In this document: in pieces, positions 17,482 through 26,577 of the stretch
Numbering within the stretch: position 1 is the first letter of the stretch
Layout of the letters: each line of letters begins with the position of its first letter
Assembly (NCBI GenBank): GCA_046346965.1
Contig: JAXMHB010000005.1
Span: forward strand, 186,001-250,000
Reading direction: 5' to 3'
Length of the DNA stretch: 64,000 bases
From: JAXMHB01 sp046346965
GTDB taxonomy: Bacteria > Pseudomonadota > Gammaproteobacteria > Xanthomonadales > SZUA-5
Made by a program: the position numbers and the translations under genes
Notes under the pieces: model-generated
Databases searched by the model: none
Seen by the model: only the letters and a program-made list of their open reading frames with translations
What the model was told of the DNA's origin: nothing

Positions 17482-18756
17482 TCAGCCGGGTGCGCGACGC
17501 CGCATCTGCAGCAGCGCCCACAGCGTCAGCGCCGTCGCCGCGCTGAGATAAAAGCCGACCGCAGCCAATCCGTAGCGTGAGGCCAGCCAGGTGGCGGCGT
17601 ACGGTGCCAGCGAGGCGCCGAAAATGCCGGCCAGATTGAAGCACAGCGAGGCGCCGGTGTAGCGCACTGCGGCCGGAAACAGCTCCGCCAGGGCCGTGCC
17701 GATCGGGCCGTAGGCCATGCCCATCAAGGCCATGCCCAGGCTCAGGAACAGCAGCACGCCCATCGACGAGCCGGAACCGAGCAAGGGCGCGAAGGTCAGC
17801 CCGTAGGCGATGGTCGCCAGCGCCGACAGCATCAGCACGCGCTGCCGCCCGTCGCGATCCGCCCACAGCGCGGAGATCGGGATGGTCAATGCAAAGAACA
17901 GCACGCCGATCAGCTGCAGCATCAGGAACTCCTGGCGCGCATAGCCCAGCTGCGCGGTGCCCCAGCTCAGCGTGAACACGGTCATCAGGTAAAACAGCAC
18001 GAACACCGACATCGCGATGAAGGTGCCAAGCACCAGCGTGCGCGTGTGCTCGCGGAACACCGTCAACATCGGCACCTTGACGCGCTCGTTGCTGGCCAGC
18101 ACGCGCTCGAAATCCGGCGTCTCGGTGATCTTCAGACGCACATACAAGCCGACCCAGACCAGCGCCGCGCTGGCCAGAAAGGGGATGCGCCAGCCCCAAT
18201 CCAGCAGCTGTTGCTCGGTCAACACCGCCCCCAGAATCAGGAAGATACCGGTGGAGCAGACAAAACCGATCGGGGCGCCCAGCTGCGGAAACATGCCGAA
18301 CCAGGCACGTTTCTCGGGCGGCGCGTTCTCGGTGGCGAGCAACACTGCACCGCCCCATTCGCCTCCCAAGCCCAGGCCTTGGCCGAAGCGACACAGCGCC
18401 AACAGGATCGGCGCCAGGATGCCGATGCTCTGATAGGTCGGCAGCAGGCCGATCGCCACCGTCGACAGCCCCATGGTCAGCAGTGCTGCGACCAGCGTGG
18501 CCTTGCGACCAATGCGATCACCGAAGTGGCCGAACACCGCCGAACCCAGCGGGCGCGCGAAAAAAGCCAGCGCAAAGGTTGCCAGCGACTGCAGCGTCGC
18601 GCTGGTCGGATCGCTGGCCGGGAAGAACAGGTGCGGGAACACCAGCACCGCGGCGGTCGCGTAGATGTAGAAATCGAAGAACTCGATGGTGGTTCCGATC
18701 AGGCTGGCGAACAGCACCCGGCGCGTACTATTGACCGGCGGTATGGCAGCACTCAT
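17482..18756 (-). CDS. MFS transporter, metabolite:H+ symporter (MHS) type
   Basis: 424 residues from ATG 18756 (MSAAIPPVNSTRRVL); an ATG ten codons upstream is possible. Twelve membrane spans. GTTIEFFDFYIYATAA in helix 1 and GHFGDRIGRKATL after helix 2 are characteristic of the MHS family (ProP, ShiA, KgtP). It imports a small metabolite, perhaps an organic acid or osmolyte, with protons. The substrate cannot be told. It converges with bamE and is divergent from the radical SAM gene. Confidence 0.88.
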   Translation of the reverse strand: MSAAIPPVNSTRRVLFASLIGTTIEFFDFYIYATAAVLVFPHLFFPASDPTSATLQSLATFALAFFARPLGSAVFGHFGDRIGRKATLVAALLTMGLSTVAIGLLPTYQSIGILAPILLALCRFGQGLGLGGEWGGAVLLATENAPPEKRAWFGMFPQLGAPIGFVCSTGIFLILGAVLTEQQLLDWGWRIPFLASAALVWVGLYVRLKITETPDFERVLASNERVKVPMLTVFREHTRTLVLGTFIAMSVFVLFYLMTVFTLSWGTAQLGYARQEFLMLQLIGVLFFALTIPISALWADRDGRQRVLMLSALATIAYGLTFAPLLGSGSSMGVLLFLSLGMALMGMAYGPIGTALAELFPAAVRYTGASLCFNLAGIFGASLAPYAATWLASRYGLAAVGFYLSAATALTLWALLQMRRRAPG

Positions 18757-18853
18757 GCGGGAATCCAGATCGAGGAAAGCGCGCATTCTGGCAGACTGCG
18801 GAGCTCGCGCGGATCCCCGCACGCGATCACGCCTGACCAATCCGGCTTTGCCC

Positions 18854-19930
18854 ATGACCGTCATCAAAGGCCGCGGCAGCACGCAGAATCCGCCGGGTCG
18901 TTTCGAGTCCACCCACGCGGTGGCCGAGGACGATGGCTGGTGGAACGAAATCGAACCCGAGGTCCTGCGTACCGAGGTCCGCGCGGAAACGGCGAAATCG
19001 ATCATCAGCCGGAACGACTCGCCCGACATTCCTTTCGACCAGTCGATCAACCCCTACCGTGGCTGCGAACATGGCTGCATCTACTGCTACGCGCGGCCCA
19101 CGCACGAGTATCTGAACCTCTCGCCGGGACTCGATTTCGAGACCCGTCTGAGCGCCAAGATGAACGCCGTGGAGCTGCTGCGCGAGGAACTGGCGAAGCC
19201 CGGCTACACGGTGAGCCCGATCAATTTCGGCGCCAACACCGATCCCTACCAGCCGATCGAGCGGCGCCTGCAGCTGACGCGGCAGTTGCTGACGCTGCTG
19301 CTCGAATGCCGGCACCCGCTCAGCATCGTCACCAAGAACGCGCTGGTCCTGCGCGATCTGGACCTGCTGCGCGAGCTCGCCAGCCAGCGTCTGGTGCAGG
19401 TTTATGTCTCGATCACCACGGCGGACAACGCCCTCGCCGCCCGCCTCGAGCCACGCGCCAGTGCGCCGCATGCGCGCCTGCGGGCGGTGGCGGCGCTGGC
19501 TGCCGCCGGCGTGCCGGTGGGCGTGTTCGTGGCGCCGGTGATTCCGGCGATCACCGACCACGAACTCGAGCATCTGATGAGCGCCGCGCGCGAGGCCGGC
19601 GCCACATCGTTGAGCTACACCCTGGTGCGCCTGCCGCATGCGGTCAAGGATCTGTTTCGCGATTGGCTGGCCGAGCACTATCCGGTGCGCGCCGCCCATG
19701 TGATGAGCCTGATCCAGCAAATGCGCGGCGGCGCCGACAACGATCCGCGCTTTCACACGCGCATGCGCGGCAGCGGCCAATACGCCGAACTGCTGCAGCG
19801 CCGCTTCGATGTGCAGCGGCGCAAGCTGGGACTGGCCACCCGCGACAGCGGGGCCGAGCTCGATTGCAGGCGTTTCGTCGCACCGCTGCGTCCGCGCCCG
19901 CCATCGCCGCAGGGCGATCTGTTCGGCTGA
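18854..19930 (+). CDS. PA0069-family radical SAM protein
   Basis: 358 residues from ATG 18854. The 4Fe-4S site GCEHGCIYCYAR (CxxxCxxC) at about residue 75 is preceded by SINPYRGC, as in the SplB-related PA0069 family. A TIM-barrel region follows (INFGANTDPYQPIE, VSITTADNALAARLEPR). The reaction is unknown. It is widespread as a single gene in proteobacteria. The S9 peptidase follows 59 bases downstream in the same direction. Confidence 0.88.
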   Translation: MTVIKGRGSTQNPPGRFESTHAVAEDDGWWNEIEPEVLRTEVRAETAKSIISRNDSPDIPFDQSINPYRGCEHGCIYCYARPTHEYLNLSPGLDFETRLSAKMNAVELLREELAKPGYTVSPINFGANTDPYQPIERRLQLTRQLLTLLLECRHPLSIVTKNALVLRDLDLLRELASQRLVQVYVSITTADNALAARLEPRASAPHARLRAVAALAAAGVPVGVFVAPVIPAITDHELEHLMSAAREAGATSLSYTLVRLPHAVKDLFRDWLAEHYPVRAAHVMSLIQQMRGGADNDPRFHTRMRGSGQYAELLQRRFDVQRRKLGLATRDSGAELDCRRFVAPLRPRPPSPQGDLFG

Positions 19931-19989
19931 TCCTGTCGCGCAAAGGCGCGGTCGGCTACAGTCGCGCCCACATCGACTGGAGGCCACGC

Positions 19990-21984
19990 ATGTCCACCTC
20001 ACTGTTGCGCGGCATGACGCTGCTGCTCTGCACACTCGCCGGGGCCGCCAACGCCGGGCGCCCGATCCAAATCGAGGATCTGGCGCGATTGCAGGACGTC
20101 AGCGAGCCACAGCTGTCGCCCGACGCCCGCCAGATCGTTTACGTGCTGACGCACACCGATCCAGTCAAGGACAGCACCCAGAGCGATCTGTGGCTGGTGC
20201 CGTGGGCCGGCGGCAAGCCGCGTGCGCTGACGCACACGGTTGAGGACGAGAGCAGCCCGCGCTGGATGCCGGACGGCCGTGCGCTGGGTTTTCTGTCGAG
20301 CCGCGGTGTCGAGCACGATCGCACGCAGCTCTGGCGCTTGTCGATCGACGGCGGCGATGCCGAGCGCATCAGCGATGTGCCGGGATCGGTGGAGGACTAC
20401 GCCTTTGCGCCCAACGGCAAGCAGGTCGCGCTGATCGTCAGCGACCCGGACCCGGCAGATGCGCGCGCCGAGGACGCCACGCCGCCGCCGCGCGTGATCG
20501 ACCGCTTCTACTTCAAACAGGATCCGGATGGCTATCTGGATGGGCGTCGCAAGCATTTGTATGTGCTGGATTTGGCCAGCGGGCAGAGCACGCTGCTGAC
20601 GCCCGGTGCCTATGACGAGATCCTGCCCTCGTGGTCGCCGGACAGTCGCCAGCTGGCATTCGTCAGCAAGCGCGAGGGCGACCCGGACCGCCACGACACT
20701 TTCGGCATCTACCTGATCGAGCCACGCGCCGGGGCGCAGGCACGGCTGCTCACCCAGTATCAGGGCGCCGGCGGCGACACCGAGTGGGCAGTGCCCCCGC
20801 AGTTCAGCCCGGATGGCAAGCAACTCGCCTACGTCGCCGGCGGCGACCCGAAGCTGATCTACTACGCCCGCTACGGTGTGCAGGTGGTGGCGGTGGCAGG
20901 CGGCGCGCCGCGCCCGTTGTCGCCGGGACTGGATCGCAATACCTACGCCCCGCAATGGTCCGCCGACGGCCGATCGATCAGCTTCTTGCTGGAGGATGAC
21001 CGCAGCGAGTACCTGGCGACGCAAGCCCTCAAAAGCGGCGCGCTGAAGCGCCTGACCCAGCCGGGGCAGAGCATCCAGGCGCACAGTCGGGCGGGTGAGC
21101 GCATCGTCGTGCTGCGCAGCACGCCGCAACAGCCGCCGGAGCTGCTGGCGCTGGAGCGCGGCCAACTGCGCGCACTGACCGCGCACAATGCGGCCCTGCT
21201 GGGCGAGCTCGATCTGGCGCCGGTGGAGGCCTTCGACACGCACAGCCCGGATGGCACCCGCGTGGGTGGATTCCTGGTGCGGCCGCTCGGCTATCAGCCC
21301 GGGCAGCGCGTGCCCACGCTGCTGCGCATCCACGGCGGTCCGGTCGCGCAGTTCACCCACGATTTCCGCTTCGAATGGCAACTGTTTGCAGCGCACGGCT
21401 ACGCCGTGGTCGCCGGCAATCCGCGCGGCAGTTCCGGCCGTGGCGAGGCCTACAGCACCGCCATCTACGCCAATTGGGGCGGACCGGACGTCGCCGATGT
21501 ACTGGCCCTGGTCGACCACGCCGTCGCGATCGGCGTCGCCGACCCGGAGCGCCTGGGCGTGGGCGGCTGGAGCTATGGCGGCATGCTGACCAACTACGTC
21601 ATCGCCAGCGATACCCGCTTCAAGGCAGCCACCAGCGGTGCCTCCATCGCCAATATCCTGGCCGGGTTCGGCACCGATATGTACACTCGCGAGTACCTCA
21701 CCGAACTCGGCGCCCCGTGGGCACACAGCGAGGTCTGGACCCGCATCTCCTACCCCTTCCTGCACGCCGACCGCATACGCACGCCGACCTTGTTCCTGTG
21801 CGGCGATGCGGACTTCAACGTGCCCTTGCTGAACTCCGAGCAGATGTATCAGGCCCTGCGCAGCTTGAACGTCCCCAGCCGTCTGATCATCTACCCGGGC
21901 GAAACCCACGGCCTGGAAAAGCCCAGCTATCTGAAGGATCGGCTGACGCGATATCTGGACTGGTATGGGCAGTACTTGCGTTAG
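19990..21984 (+). CDS. S9-family peptidase (prolyl oligopeptidase type)
   Basis: 664 residues from ATG 19990, where a signal peptide starts (MSTSLLRGMTLLLCTLAG, cleavage near ANA). Residues 30-400 form the beta-propeller (repeated SPD/SxDGRxxxFLS motifs); the alpha/beta-hydrolase domain is C-terminal. Catalytic residues: Ser528 in GGWSYGGM, Asp606 or Asp608 in CGDADFN, His640 in GETHG. It cleaves short peptides in the periplasm, acylaminoacyl- or dipeptidyl-peptidase-like. The upstream frame is open but lies over other genes. Confidence 0.9.
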   Translation: MSTSLLRGMTLLLCTLAGAANAGRPIQIEDLARLQDVSEPQLSPDARQIVYVLTHTDPVKDSTQSDLWLVPWAGGKPRALTHTVEDESSPRWMPDGRALGFLSSRGVEHDRTQLWRLSIDGGDAERISDVPGSVEDYAFAPNGKQVALIVSDPDPADARAEDATPPPRVIDRFYFKQDPDGYLDGRRKHLYVLDLASGQSTLLTPGAYDEILPSWSPDSRQLAFVSKREGDPDRHDTFGIYLIEPRAGAQARLLTQYQGAGGDTEWAVPPQFSPDGKQLAYVAGGDPKLIYYARYGVQVVAVAGGAPRPLSPGLDRNTYAPQWSADGRSISFLLEDDRSEYLATQALKSGALKRLTQPGQSIQAHSRAGERIVVLRSTPQQPPELLALERGQLRALTAHNAALLGELDLAPVEAFDTHSPDGTRVGGFLVRPLGYQPGQRVPTLLRIHGGPVAQFTHDFRFEWQLFAAHGYAVVAGNPRGSSGRGEAYSTAIYANWGGPDVADVLALVDHAVAIGVADPERLGVGGWSYGGMLTNYVIASDTRFKAATSGASIANILAGFGTDMYTREYLTELGAPWAHSEVWTRISYPFLHADRIRTPTLFLCGDADFNVPLLNSEQMYQALRSLNVPSRLIIYPGETHGLEKPSYLKDRLTRYLDWYGQYLR

Positions 21985-22170
21985 GGAGGCGCTCGGCGCA
22001 CACCACGGCGGAGCACCAGTAGCGGGTCGAGGGGCAGGCGGCGGGGGAACAAGCACTGCAGCGCCTGCGTGGCACTGGCGCCGGCACGGATCTCTGATCG
22101 AGAAAAAGCGCCCGCGGCACAAGTTGGACTCTGATCGAGCATCGAGTCCGCAACGGCTGCGATGCGCTAT

Positions 22171-22220
22171 CGCCAGTTTTCAGGACGAGGAAGCGCGCCG
22201 AAGGCGAGACTTGGACTGTT
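22171..22220 (+). repeat. Dispersed 50-bp intergenic module, copy A
   Basis: Begins CGCCAGTTTTCAGGACGAGG and continues with AAGCGCGCCGAAGGCGAGAC. Same order as copies B (40303), C (53580) and, inverted, D (33177). The most conserved block is the AGCGCGCC core followed by the GGCGAGAC-like block. No heptad array is beside this copy. Confidence 0.7.
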
Positions 22221-22224
22221 AACC

Positions 22225-22251
22225 AGTCTCGTGAGCCGCGTTGCGAGTCAG
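22225..22251 (-). repeat. 27-bp fragment of the 276-bp inverted-repeat element
   Basis: Begins AGTCTCGTGAGCCGCG. It is identical over 27 bases to the reverse complement of 39766-39792, just inside the right terminal repeat of the element at 39535-39810. It directly follows module copy A, which suggests both belong to one mosaic repeat family. Confidence 0.75.
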
Positions 22252-22303
22252 CATCGCCTGCCGCTCGGCCGCCGCCAGCCCCCACCCCTTTTCCTTTTCC
22301 CGG

Positions 22304-23113
22304 CTACCAGTCCTGCGTCGTGACCGGCGTGCCTGCCAGCCATTCGCGCTCGCGCTGCGACAAGCCCTGCGCAGCCAGATAGCCGACGATCGAGCGCACG
22401 GTCACGACCGGATAATCGCCGCTGAGCCGCGTTGCCAAGGGATGGTCCGTGAACACGGTGTTGGCCGAAAACAGTCCGCCCGCAATGCGCTTGCCGTAGC
22501 TGATGTGAATGTGGTCCGGCTGGAATGCTTGAGCGGTCAGCAGCGCTTGCGCCTGACCACGACTGGGTTGCGGCTGCCGCAGTTGCGCGGCGGCAAGCAC
22601 TTCCAGCAGCCAGGCGGTGGAGTTCTGGTACTCACGACTGCCGGGACGCGCGATCAGGTTGTAGCGCTTTTCGTGCAGACGCTGCAGATCCGAGTCGGTC
22701 CAGGCCGCCAGTTGCCGCGCCAATCTGGCGTCCAGCCAAACCACGCGGGCCGATCCCGGCGCCAGATTGTCTGCGTAAAAGTTCATGAGGCCGTCGGCGT
22801 GCAGTTGCGAGTGCTGGCTGCCGCAGGTGTTCAGCAGGTGTACGACGGTCCAACGGCCGTTGGGATGATCGCGAAACGCCAGCCCGGCATGACTGTAGCG
22901 CAGACCGTAGCGGCTGAGATCCGTGCCGGCGCGAGCGACCAAGGCCACTGGGGCGTTCTCGGCCTCCAGCGCGTCACGGATGGCGAGCGCATTCGCGGCG
23001 GCCGCGGCCATCTGCTGCGGCCCGATCTGCCGATCGTCACAGGTCGCACCGGCCTCTGCGCACGCATGCCACAGCAGCAGAGCGACAATCAGCCACGCGC
23101 GAGCGGCGCTCAC
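22304..23113 (-). CDS. DUF2145 secreted protein
   Basis: 269 residues with a GTG start at 23113. Signal peptide SAARAWLIVALLLWHACAEA. The body matches DUF2145: YSHAGLAFRDHPNGRWTVVHLLN near residue 75, NFYADNLAPGSARVVWL in the middle, and FQPDHIHISYGKRI near 205. The His/Asn/Cys layout around SHAGLAF...HLLN resembles papain-like permuted (NlpC/P60-related) folds, which is inference. The start overlaps the stop of the upstream small gene by 4 bases (GTGA), so the two are coupled. Function unknown. Confidence 0.78.
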   Translation of the reverse strand: MSAARAWLIVALLLWHACAEAGATCDDRQIGPQQMAAAAANALAIRDALEAENAPVALVARAGTDLSRYGLRYSHAGLAFRDHPNGRWTVVHLLNTCGSQHSQLHADGLMNFYADNLAPGSARVVWLDARLARQLAAWTDSDLQRLHEKRYNLIARPGSREYQNSTAWLLEVLAAAQLRQPQPSRGQAQALLTAQAFQPDHIHISYGKRIAGGLFSANTVFTDHPLATRLSGDYPVVTVRSIVGYLAAQGLSQREREWLAGTPVTTQDW

Positions 23114-23502
23114 GGCAGCACCCGCGTGTGCAGCAGCGCCTCTGCGTCGGCGCTGGGGACGAAGGCAATCACGGTCACCCCCGCGCGGATCAGGTAGCCG
23201 GCCTCGGTCGCGATCACGCTGACGGCGCTACCCGCGACCAGTCCGGCCTCGGCAACGAGGCTGGCTGCGACCTCCAGCGTGATCGAAGCACCAGTGGCGG
23301 CGCCATGCAGCACCACGACGACGGTCTCGCTGCTGCGCGTCAATGCCGACACCGTCCACGCGCCGCCCTCCGCCAGGGCGGCGACCGACAGGGCGGGCAG
23401 CTCGGCGGAGGCCATCGACAAATCCACCTGTGCCTGACTGGGTTCTGCCGCCGACAGCGAGCCGGCACACAGATACAAGGCGAACATCGACCAACGCTTC
23501 AT
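23110..23502 (-). CDS. Small secreted protein paired with DUF2145 gene
   Basis: 130 residues. Signal peptide MKRWSMFALYLCAGSLSAAE. The mature part is Ala/Val-rich with predicted beta strands (GAWTVSALTRSSETVVVVLH, VIATEAGYLIRAG) and no cysteine or catalytic motif. First gene of a coupled pair with the DUF2145 gene (GTGA overlap), so the two probably work together in the envelope. I do not recognise the family. Confidence 0.7.
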   Translation of the reverse strand: MKRWSMFALYLCAGSLSAAEPSQAQVDLSMASAELPALSVAALAEGGAWTVSALTRSSETVVVVLHGAATGASITLEVAASLVAEAGLVAGSAVSVIATEAGYLIRAGVTVIAFVPSADAEALLHTRVLP

Positions 23503-23749
23503 GGGCTACTCCTGAGGTTTCGCGGATTGCGCCATCCATGCGGTGATGTCGGCAAGCAACGCAGCTAAAGTCGCAACATGCGATACCCAGAGGTGTATCT
23601 ATCGGATCATCCGGCCTCGCCGCACGCCGTCTCACCGGGCACAACGAAGAGTGCGTCGAAGGGCGCCGCCCGGCTTGCATGCGCGGGCCGGTGCTCTGGA
23701 CGCTTGACGAGCCGGGTCCAGGCACACTATCTTTCAGGGCTCGCTTGAT

Positions 23750-23824
23750 GGGCGGTTAGCTCAGCGGTAGAGCACTGCTTTCACACGGCAGGGGTCACTG
23801 GTTCGATCCCAGTACCGCCCACCA
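23750..23824 (+). tRNA. tRNA-Val (anticodon CAC)
   Basis: Full cloverleaf: acceptor GGGCGGT/ACCGCCC, D arm GCTC...GAGC, anticodon stem CTGCT/GGCAG with loop TTCACAC (anticodon CAC, reading GTG), T arm ending at the acceptor, discriminator A and an encoded CCA. GTG is a frequent valine codon in such a GC-rich genome. A strong terminator follows 10 bases later. Confidence 0.97.
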
Positions 23825-23834
23825 CTCAAGCCCC

Positions 23835-23859
23835 AAACCCCGCCAGCGTGCGGGGTTTT
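23835..23859 (+). terminator. Rho-independent terminator of tRNA-Val
   Basis: AAACCCCGC-CAGCGT-GCGGGGTTT: a perfect 9-bp stem, a 6-base loop and a TTTT run. It lies right behind the tRNA and is the clearest intrinsic terminator in the window. Confidence 0.9.
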
Positions 23860-24088
23860 GTGTTTCTGCGGCCATGTTCGCGGCCGCCGAGGATCGTCGC
23901 CATGCCTGCGGGTCCGCAGCCACTCGCACGGCGGCGTACGGCTGCGCTCCGCGCATCGATCCGGCCGTCACAGCTTGCGCATGCGCCATGCCCCCGGCTA
24001 TTGGCAAAGCAACCGATCTGTCAGAAACTTAAGCCCGCTTGTTGATGTCGGTTGTCAAGGTTCCGTGCCTTTCTGCCCCAGGTTCGAC

Positions 24089-24751
24089 ATGAAGTATCTG
24101 ATCACCGCCATTGCCCTCGTCCTCTGCAGCCAGACCGCGCTGGCGGCACGCGAGAACATCTACAAGTACACCGATCGCAATGGCGTGGTGGTCTACACCA
24201 ACATCAAGCCGGCCGGCGTCAACGCCAAAGTCATCGGCACCTATGCCTGCCCCGCCTGCAATGTGAAGTCGACGGTCAATTGGAATCAGACCGGGCTTAA
24301 TCTCACCGCCTTCCGCGACGAGATCGCCACCGCCGCCGCACTGAACGATGTCGACGAATCGATGGTGCGCGCCATCATCCACGCTGAAAGCGCCTTCCAT
24401 CCGGAAGCACTCTCCAGCGCCGGCGCCCAAGGCCTGATGCAGTTGATGCCGGGCACCGCCGGCATGTACGGCGTCGACAACGCCTTCGATCCCTCGCAGA
24501 ACATTGCGGCCGGGGTCAAGCATCTGCGCATGCTGCTCGACATGTTCGACGGCGATTTCGAACTGGCCGCGGCCGGTTACAACGCCGGCGAGAACGCGGT
24601 GCTGCGCTACAGCGGCATACCGCCGTACGCGGAGACCCAGGTGTACGTCGAACGCGTCGGCGTACTGCAGCGGCGCTACGCCAGTGAACTGGCGACCGCG
24701 CAAGCCGGAAACGGCACGGCCGCCGCGACCGCCGGCGCCGGCAGCCGCTGA
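24089..24751 (+). CDS. Lytic transglycosylase with DUF4124-like N-terminus
   Basis: 220 residues from ATG 24089. Signal peptide MKYLITAIALVLCSQTALAA. Residues 22-60 look like DUF4124 (IYKYTDRNGVVVYTNIKPAG). The SLT catalytic domain runs from about 85 to 195: catalytic Glu in IIHAESAFHPEALSSAGAQG, then GLMQLMPGTAGMYGV and AAGYNAGENAVLRY. It cleaves peptidoglycan between MurNAc and GlcNAc with formation of 1,6-anhydro-MurNAc. Periplasmic; single gene. Confidence 0.92.
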   Translation: MKYLITAIALVLCSQTALAARENIYKYTDRNGVVVYTNIKPAGVNAKVIGTYACPACNVKSTVNWNQTGLNLTAFRDEIATAAALNDVDESMVRAIIHAESAFHPEALSSAGAQGLMQLMPGTAGMYGVDNAFDPSQNIAAGVKHLRMLLDMFDGDFELAAAGYNAGENAVLRYSGIPPYAETQVYVERVGVLQRRYASELATAQAGNGTAAATAGAGSR

Positions 24752-24778
24752 GCGCGGCAAATGGCTTGAGCCAAGCCC

Positions 24779-25156
24779 TCAGCCGGTCTGCGCCCGGCGC
24801 GCGCCGCGCCGGGGTCTTTCGGTGATCTCGATCAACCGCCCGCGCGCCACCCGTTGGATCAAGGCCACCGGCACTGGGTCCTCGTAGCGAAAGCGCAGCG
24901 TCGCTTTGCCATGCAGATGCGCCTCGACGTCTGACCCGAGCGCGGCGCGCAGTACCGCGCCGACCGGATAGAGCGAGTAGTGATGCTTGAAGGCGGCGAA
25001 ATACACCACATCGCGACCGGCCACGCGAAACACCGGGATTTGATACGAGATGCCCTGCTCCGCCGCCGGCAGCGCTTCGGCCAGCGCCGCGCGCACCTCG
25101 GAGAGTACGACAGCTACCGAAGGCGCTTGCATCGCCAGATAGCTGTCGACGTTCAT
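24779..25156 (-). CDS. DUF1801-family protein
   Basis: 125 residues from ATG 25156. YdhG/DUF1801 fold: AAEQGISYQIPVFRVAGRDV near residue 35, YFAAFKHHYSLYPVG near 52, then an HGKATLRFRYEDPVPVALI block. Such proteins are described as iron-chaperone-like (frataxin-like fold), but their role is poorly known. It starts 5 bases after the stop of the TPR-hydroxylase gene, so both are in one transcript. Confidence 0.75.
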   Translation of the reverse strand: MNVDSYLAMQAPSVAVVLSEVRAALAEALPAAEQGISYQIPVFRVAGRDVVYFAAFKHHYSLYPVGAVLRAALGSDVEAHLHGKATLRFRYEDPVPVALIQRVARGRLIEITERPRRGARRAQTG

Positions 25157-25161
25157 CGCAC

Positions 25162-26457
25162 TCAGCCGCCGAGCGCGCCCGACTCGAAGCGCTGCGCGGT
25201 TTGCATCACCGCGCAAAAAGCCTCGCGCTCGGCCGGCGTGATGTAGGGATTCCAGGTATCCATCAGCAGCACCACGCGTGTGTGATCGCTGTCGTTCCAG
25301 GCCTCGTGCTCGAAGGTGTCGTCGAACATCATCAACCGACCTTCCTGCCAGACATGCTCCTCACCACAGGCCCGCAGCGCACCGCAGTTAGGCGGCACGA
25401 TCAGCGGCAAATGCACTACCAGGCGGCCGTTGACGGCGCCGTAGTGCGCGGGAATGCGCGAATGCGGACGCAGCACCGAGAACATCACCTCCGGCCCGTA
25501 GCCCGGCACCCGCTGCAGATCCAGCGATTCCAGCAGCGCACCAGTGCCCGGACAACGGCGAAAGGTCTCCTCGACGCGCTCGCCGTGCCGGTAGAAGTGC
25601 AGCGAGGTCCAGTCCATCGATTTGTTGATGCCCCGGAACACCTGGGCGCCGTGCGTGCCTTCCTCGTGATTAACATAGGGCACGAAGCTGGCGCCGTCTT
25701 CTTCCATCACCTTGATCAGCTCGGCGCGTACCATATCGGTGGCCGCCTCGACGCGCTCGGCCCAGTCGAACATCGAGCGATCAAAGAACACCTGCACCGG
25801 CAAGTCGGGAATGTTGAACAGGCCGGGACGCCATTTCGGATGCGCATATTCCTGCGGGATCACGCCGGCGAACATGTAGGCACCCTTGCGGATGCGCGCG
25901 ATTGCATCCTCACCATGCACGGCGGCGACCGGCGCCAGCGCGGCGTCAAAACTGCGCTTCAAGTGGGCGCGCACCTGATCCATCGCATGATTGAGAAATT
26001 GCCGCAGCTCCGGCGGCAACTGCCGCGGGTCGAGATTGCCCTCGGCATGGCGCGAGGCCAGCAGATAGGCCGCCGCCGCGTCCTCGGCGCGTCCCATCTG
26101 CTCCAGAACCAGACCTTGATAGAGCATCGCCTGCAAAACGCTGCCATCGCGCGCCAGCGTCGCCTGCAAAGCTTCCAAGGCCTCGGGTAACTGCCCGGCC
26201 GCGTAGTGCGCCATGGCCAGCGTGTACCAGGACTCGGCGTCCTCCGGCTGCGCTGCCACCGCGCGCTGGTAAAGCCCGATGGCCGTCGCGTAGTCCTGCC
26301 GCTGGCTGGCCTCGAATCCGAGAAACTGCAGCGCCGTGGCGTGCGTGGGCACCTGCTCCAGCAGCGCCCGGAAGCTCTGCGCGGCGCCTGGGAGGTCGCC
26401 GCGCTCGTACTGCTGCATGGCGAGAGATTCGAGTTGCTGCGGCGTTGCGGGGGTGTG
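25162..26457 (-). CDS. TPR protein fused to aspartyl/asparaginyl beta-hydroxylase
   Basis: 431 residues from GTG 26457, preferred because AGGA lies 7 bases upstream; a GTG at 26493 has no ribosome site. Residues 1-140 are TPR repeats. The C-terminal part is a 2-oxoglutarate/Fe(II) dioxygenase of the Asp/Asn hydroxylase family: His in IPAHYGAVNGRLVVHLPLI, second His in FDDTFEHEAWN, and Arg in TRVVLLMDTWNP for 2-oxoglutarate. It should hydroxylate an Asp or Asn side chain of a protein or peptide bound by the TPR part. Target unknown. Confidence 0.88.
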   Translation of the reverse strand, partial: HTPATPQQLESLAMQQYERGDLPGAAQSFRALLEQVPTHATALQFLGFEASQRQDYATAIGLYQRAVAAQPEDAESWYTLAMAHYAAGQLPEALEALQATLARDGSVLQAMLYQGLVLEQMGRAEDAAAAYLLASRHAEGNLDPRQLPPELRQFLNHAMDQVRAHLKRSFDAALAPVAAVHGEDAIARIRKGAYMFAGVIPQEYAHPKWRPGLFNIPDLPVQVFFDRSMFDWAERVEAATDMVRAELIKVMEEDGASFVPYVNHEEGTHGAQVFRGINKSMDWTSLHFYRHGERVEETFRRCPGTGALLESLDLQRVPGYGPEVMFSVLRPHSRIPAHYGAVNGRLVVHLPLIVPPNCGALRACGEEHVWQEGRLMMFDDTFEHEAWNDSDHTRVVLLMDTWNPYITPAEREAFCAVMQTAQRFESGALGG

Positions 26458-26577
26458 CACGGGAAATTCCTGACCTGACGCAAAGGCGCGCACTATAGCC
26501 GGGCTGACGCGCGCCGGTCCTTGCCCTGTCGACCTCAGCCGGCGCTAAGCTAGCGCTCAATCAACGGGAGACACGTC

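Larger units (their letters stand above)
21985..22303. other. Intergenic stretch with repeat fragments
   Basis: 319 bases between the S9 peptidase and the DUF2145 gene, which converge. No coding signal. It holds copy A of the 50-bp module (22171-22220) and a 27-base piece (22225-22251) identical to the end of the 276-bp element at 39.5 kb. A pyrimidine-rich stretch near 22278-22305 precedes the DUF2145 stop. Confidence 0.7.
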
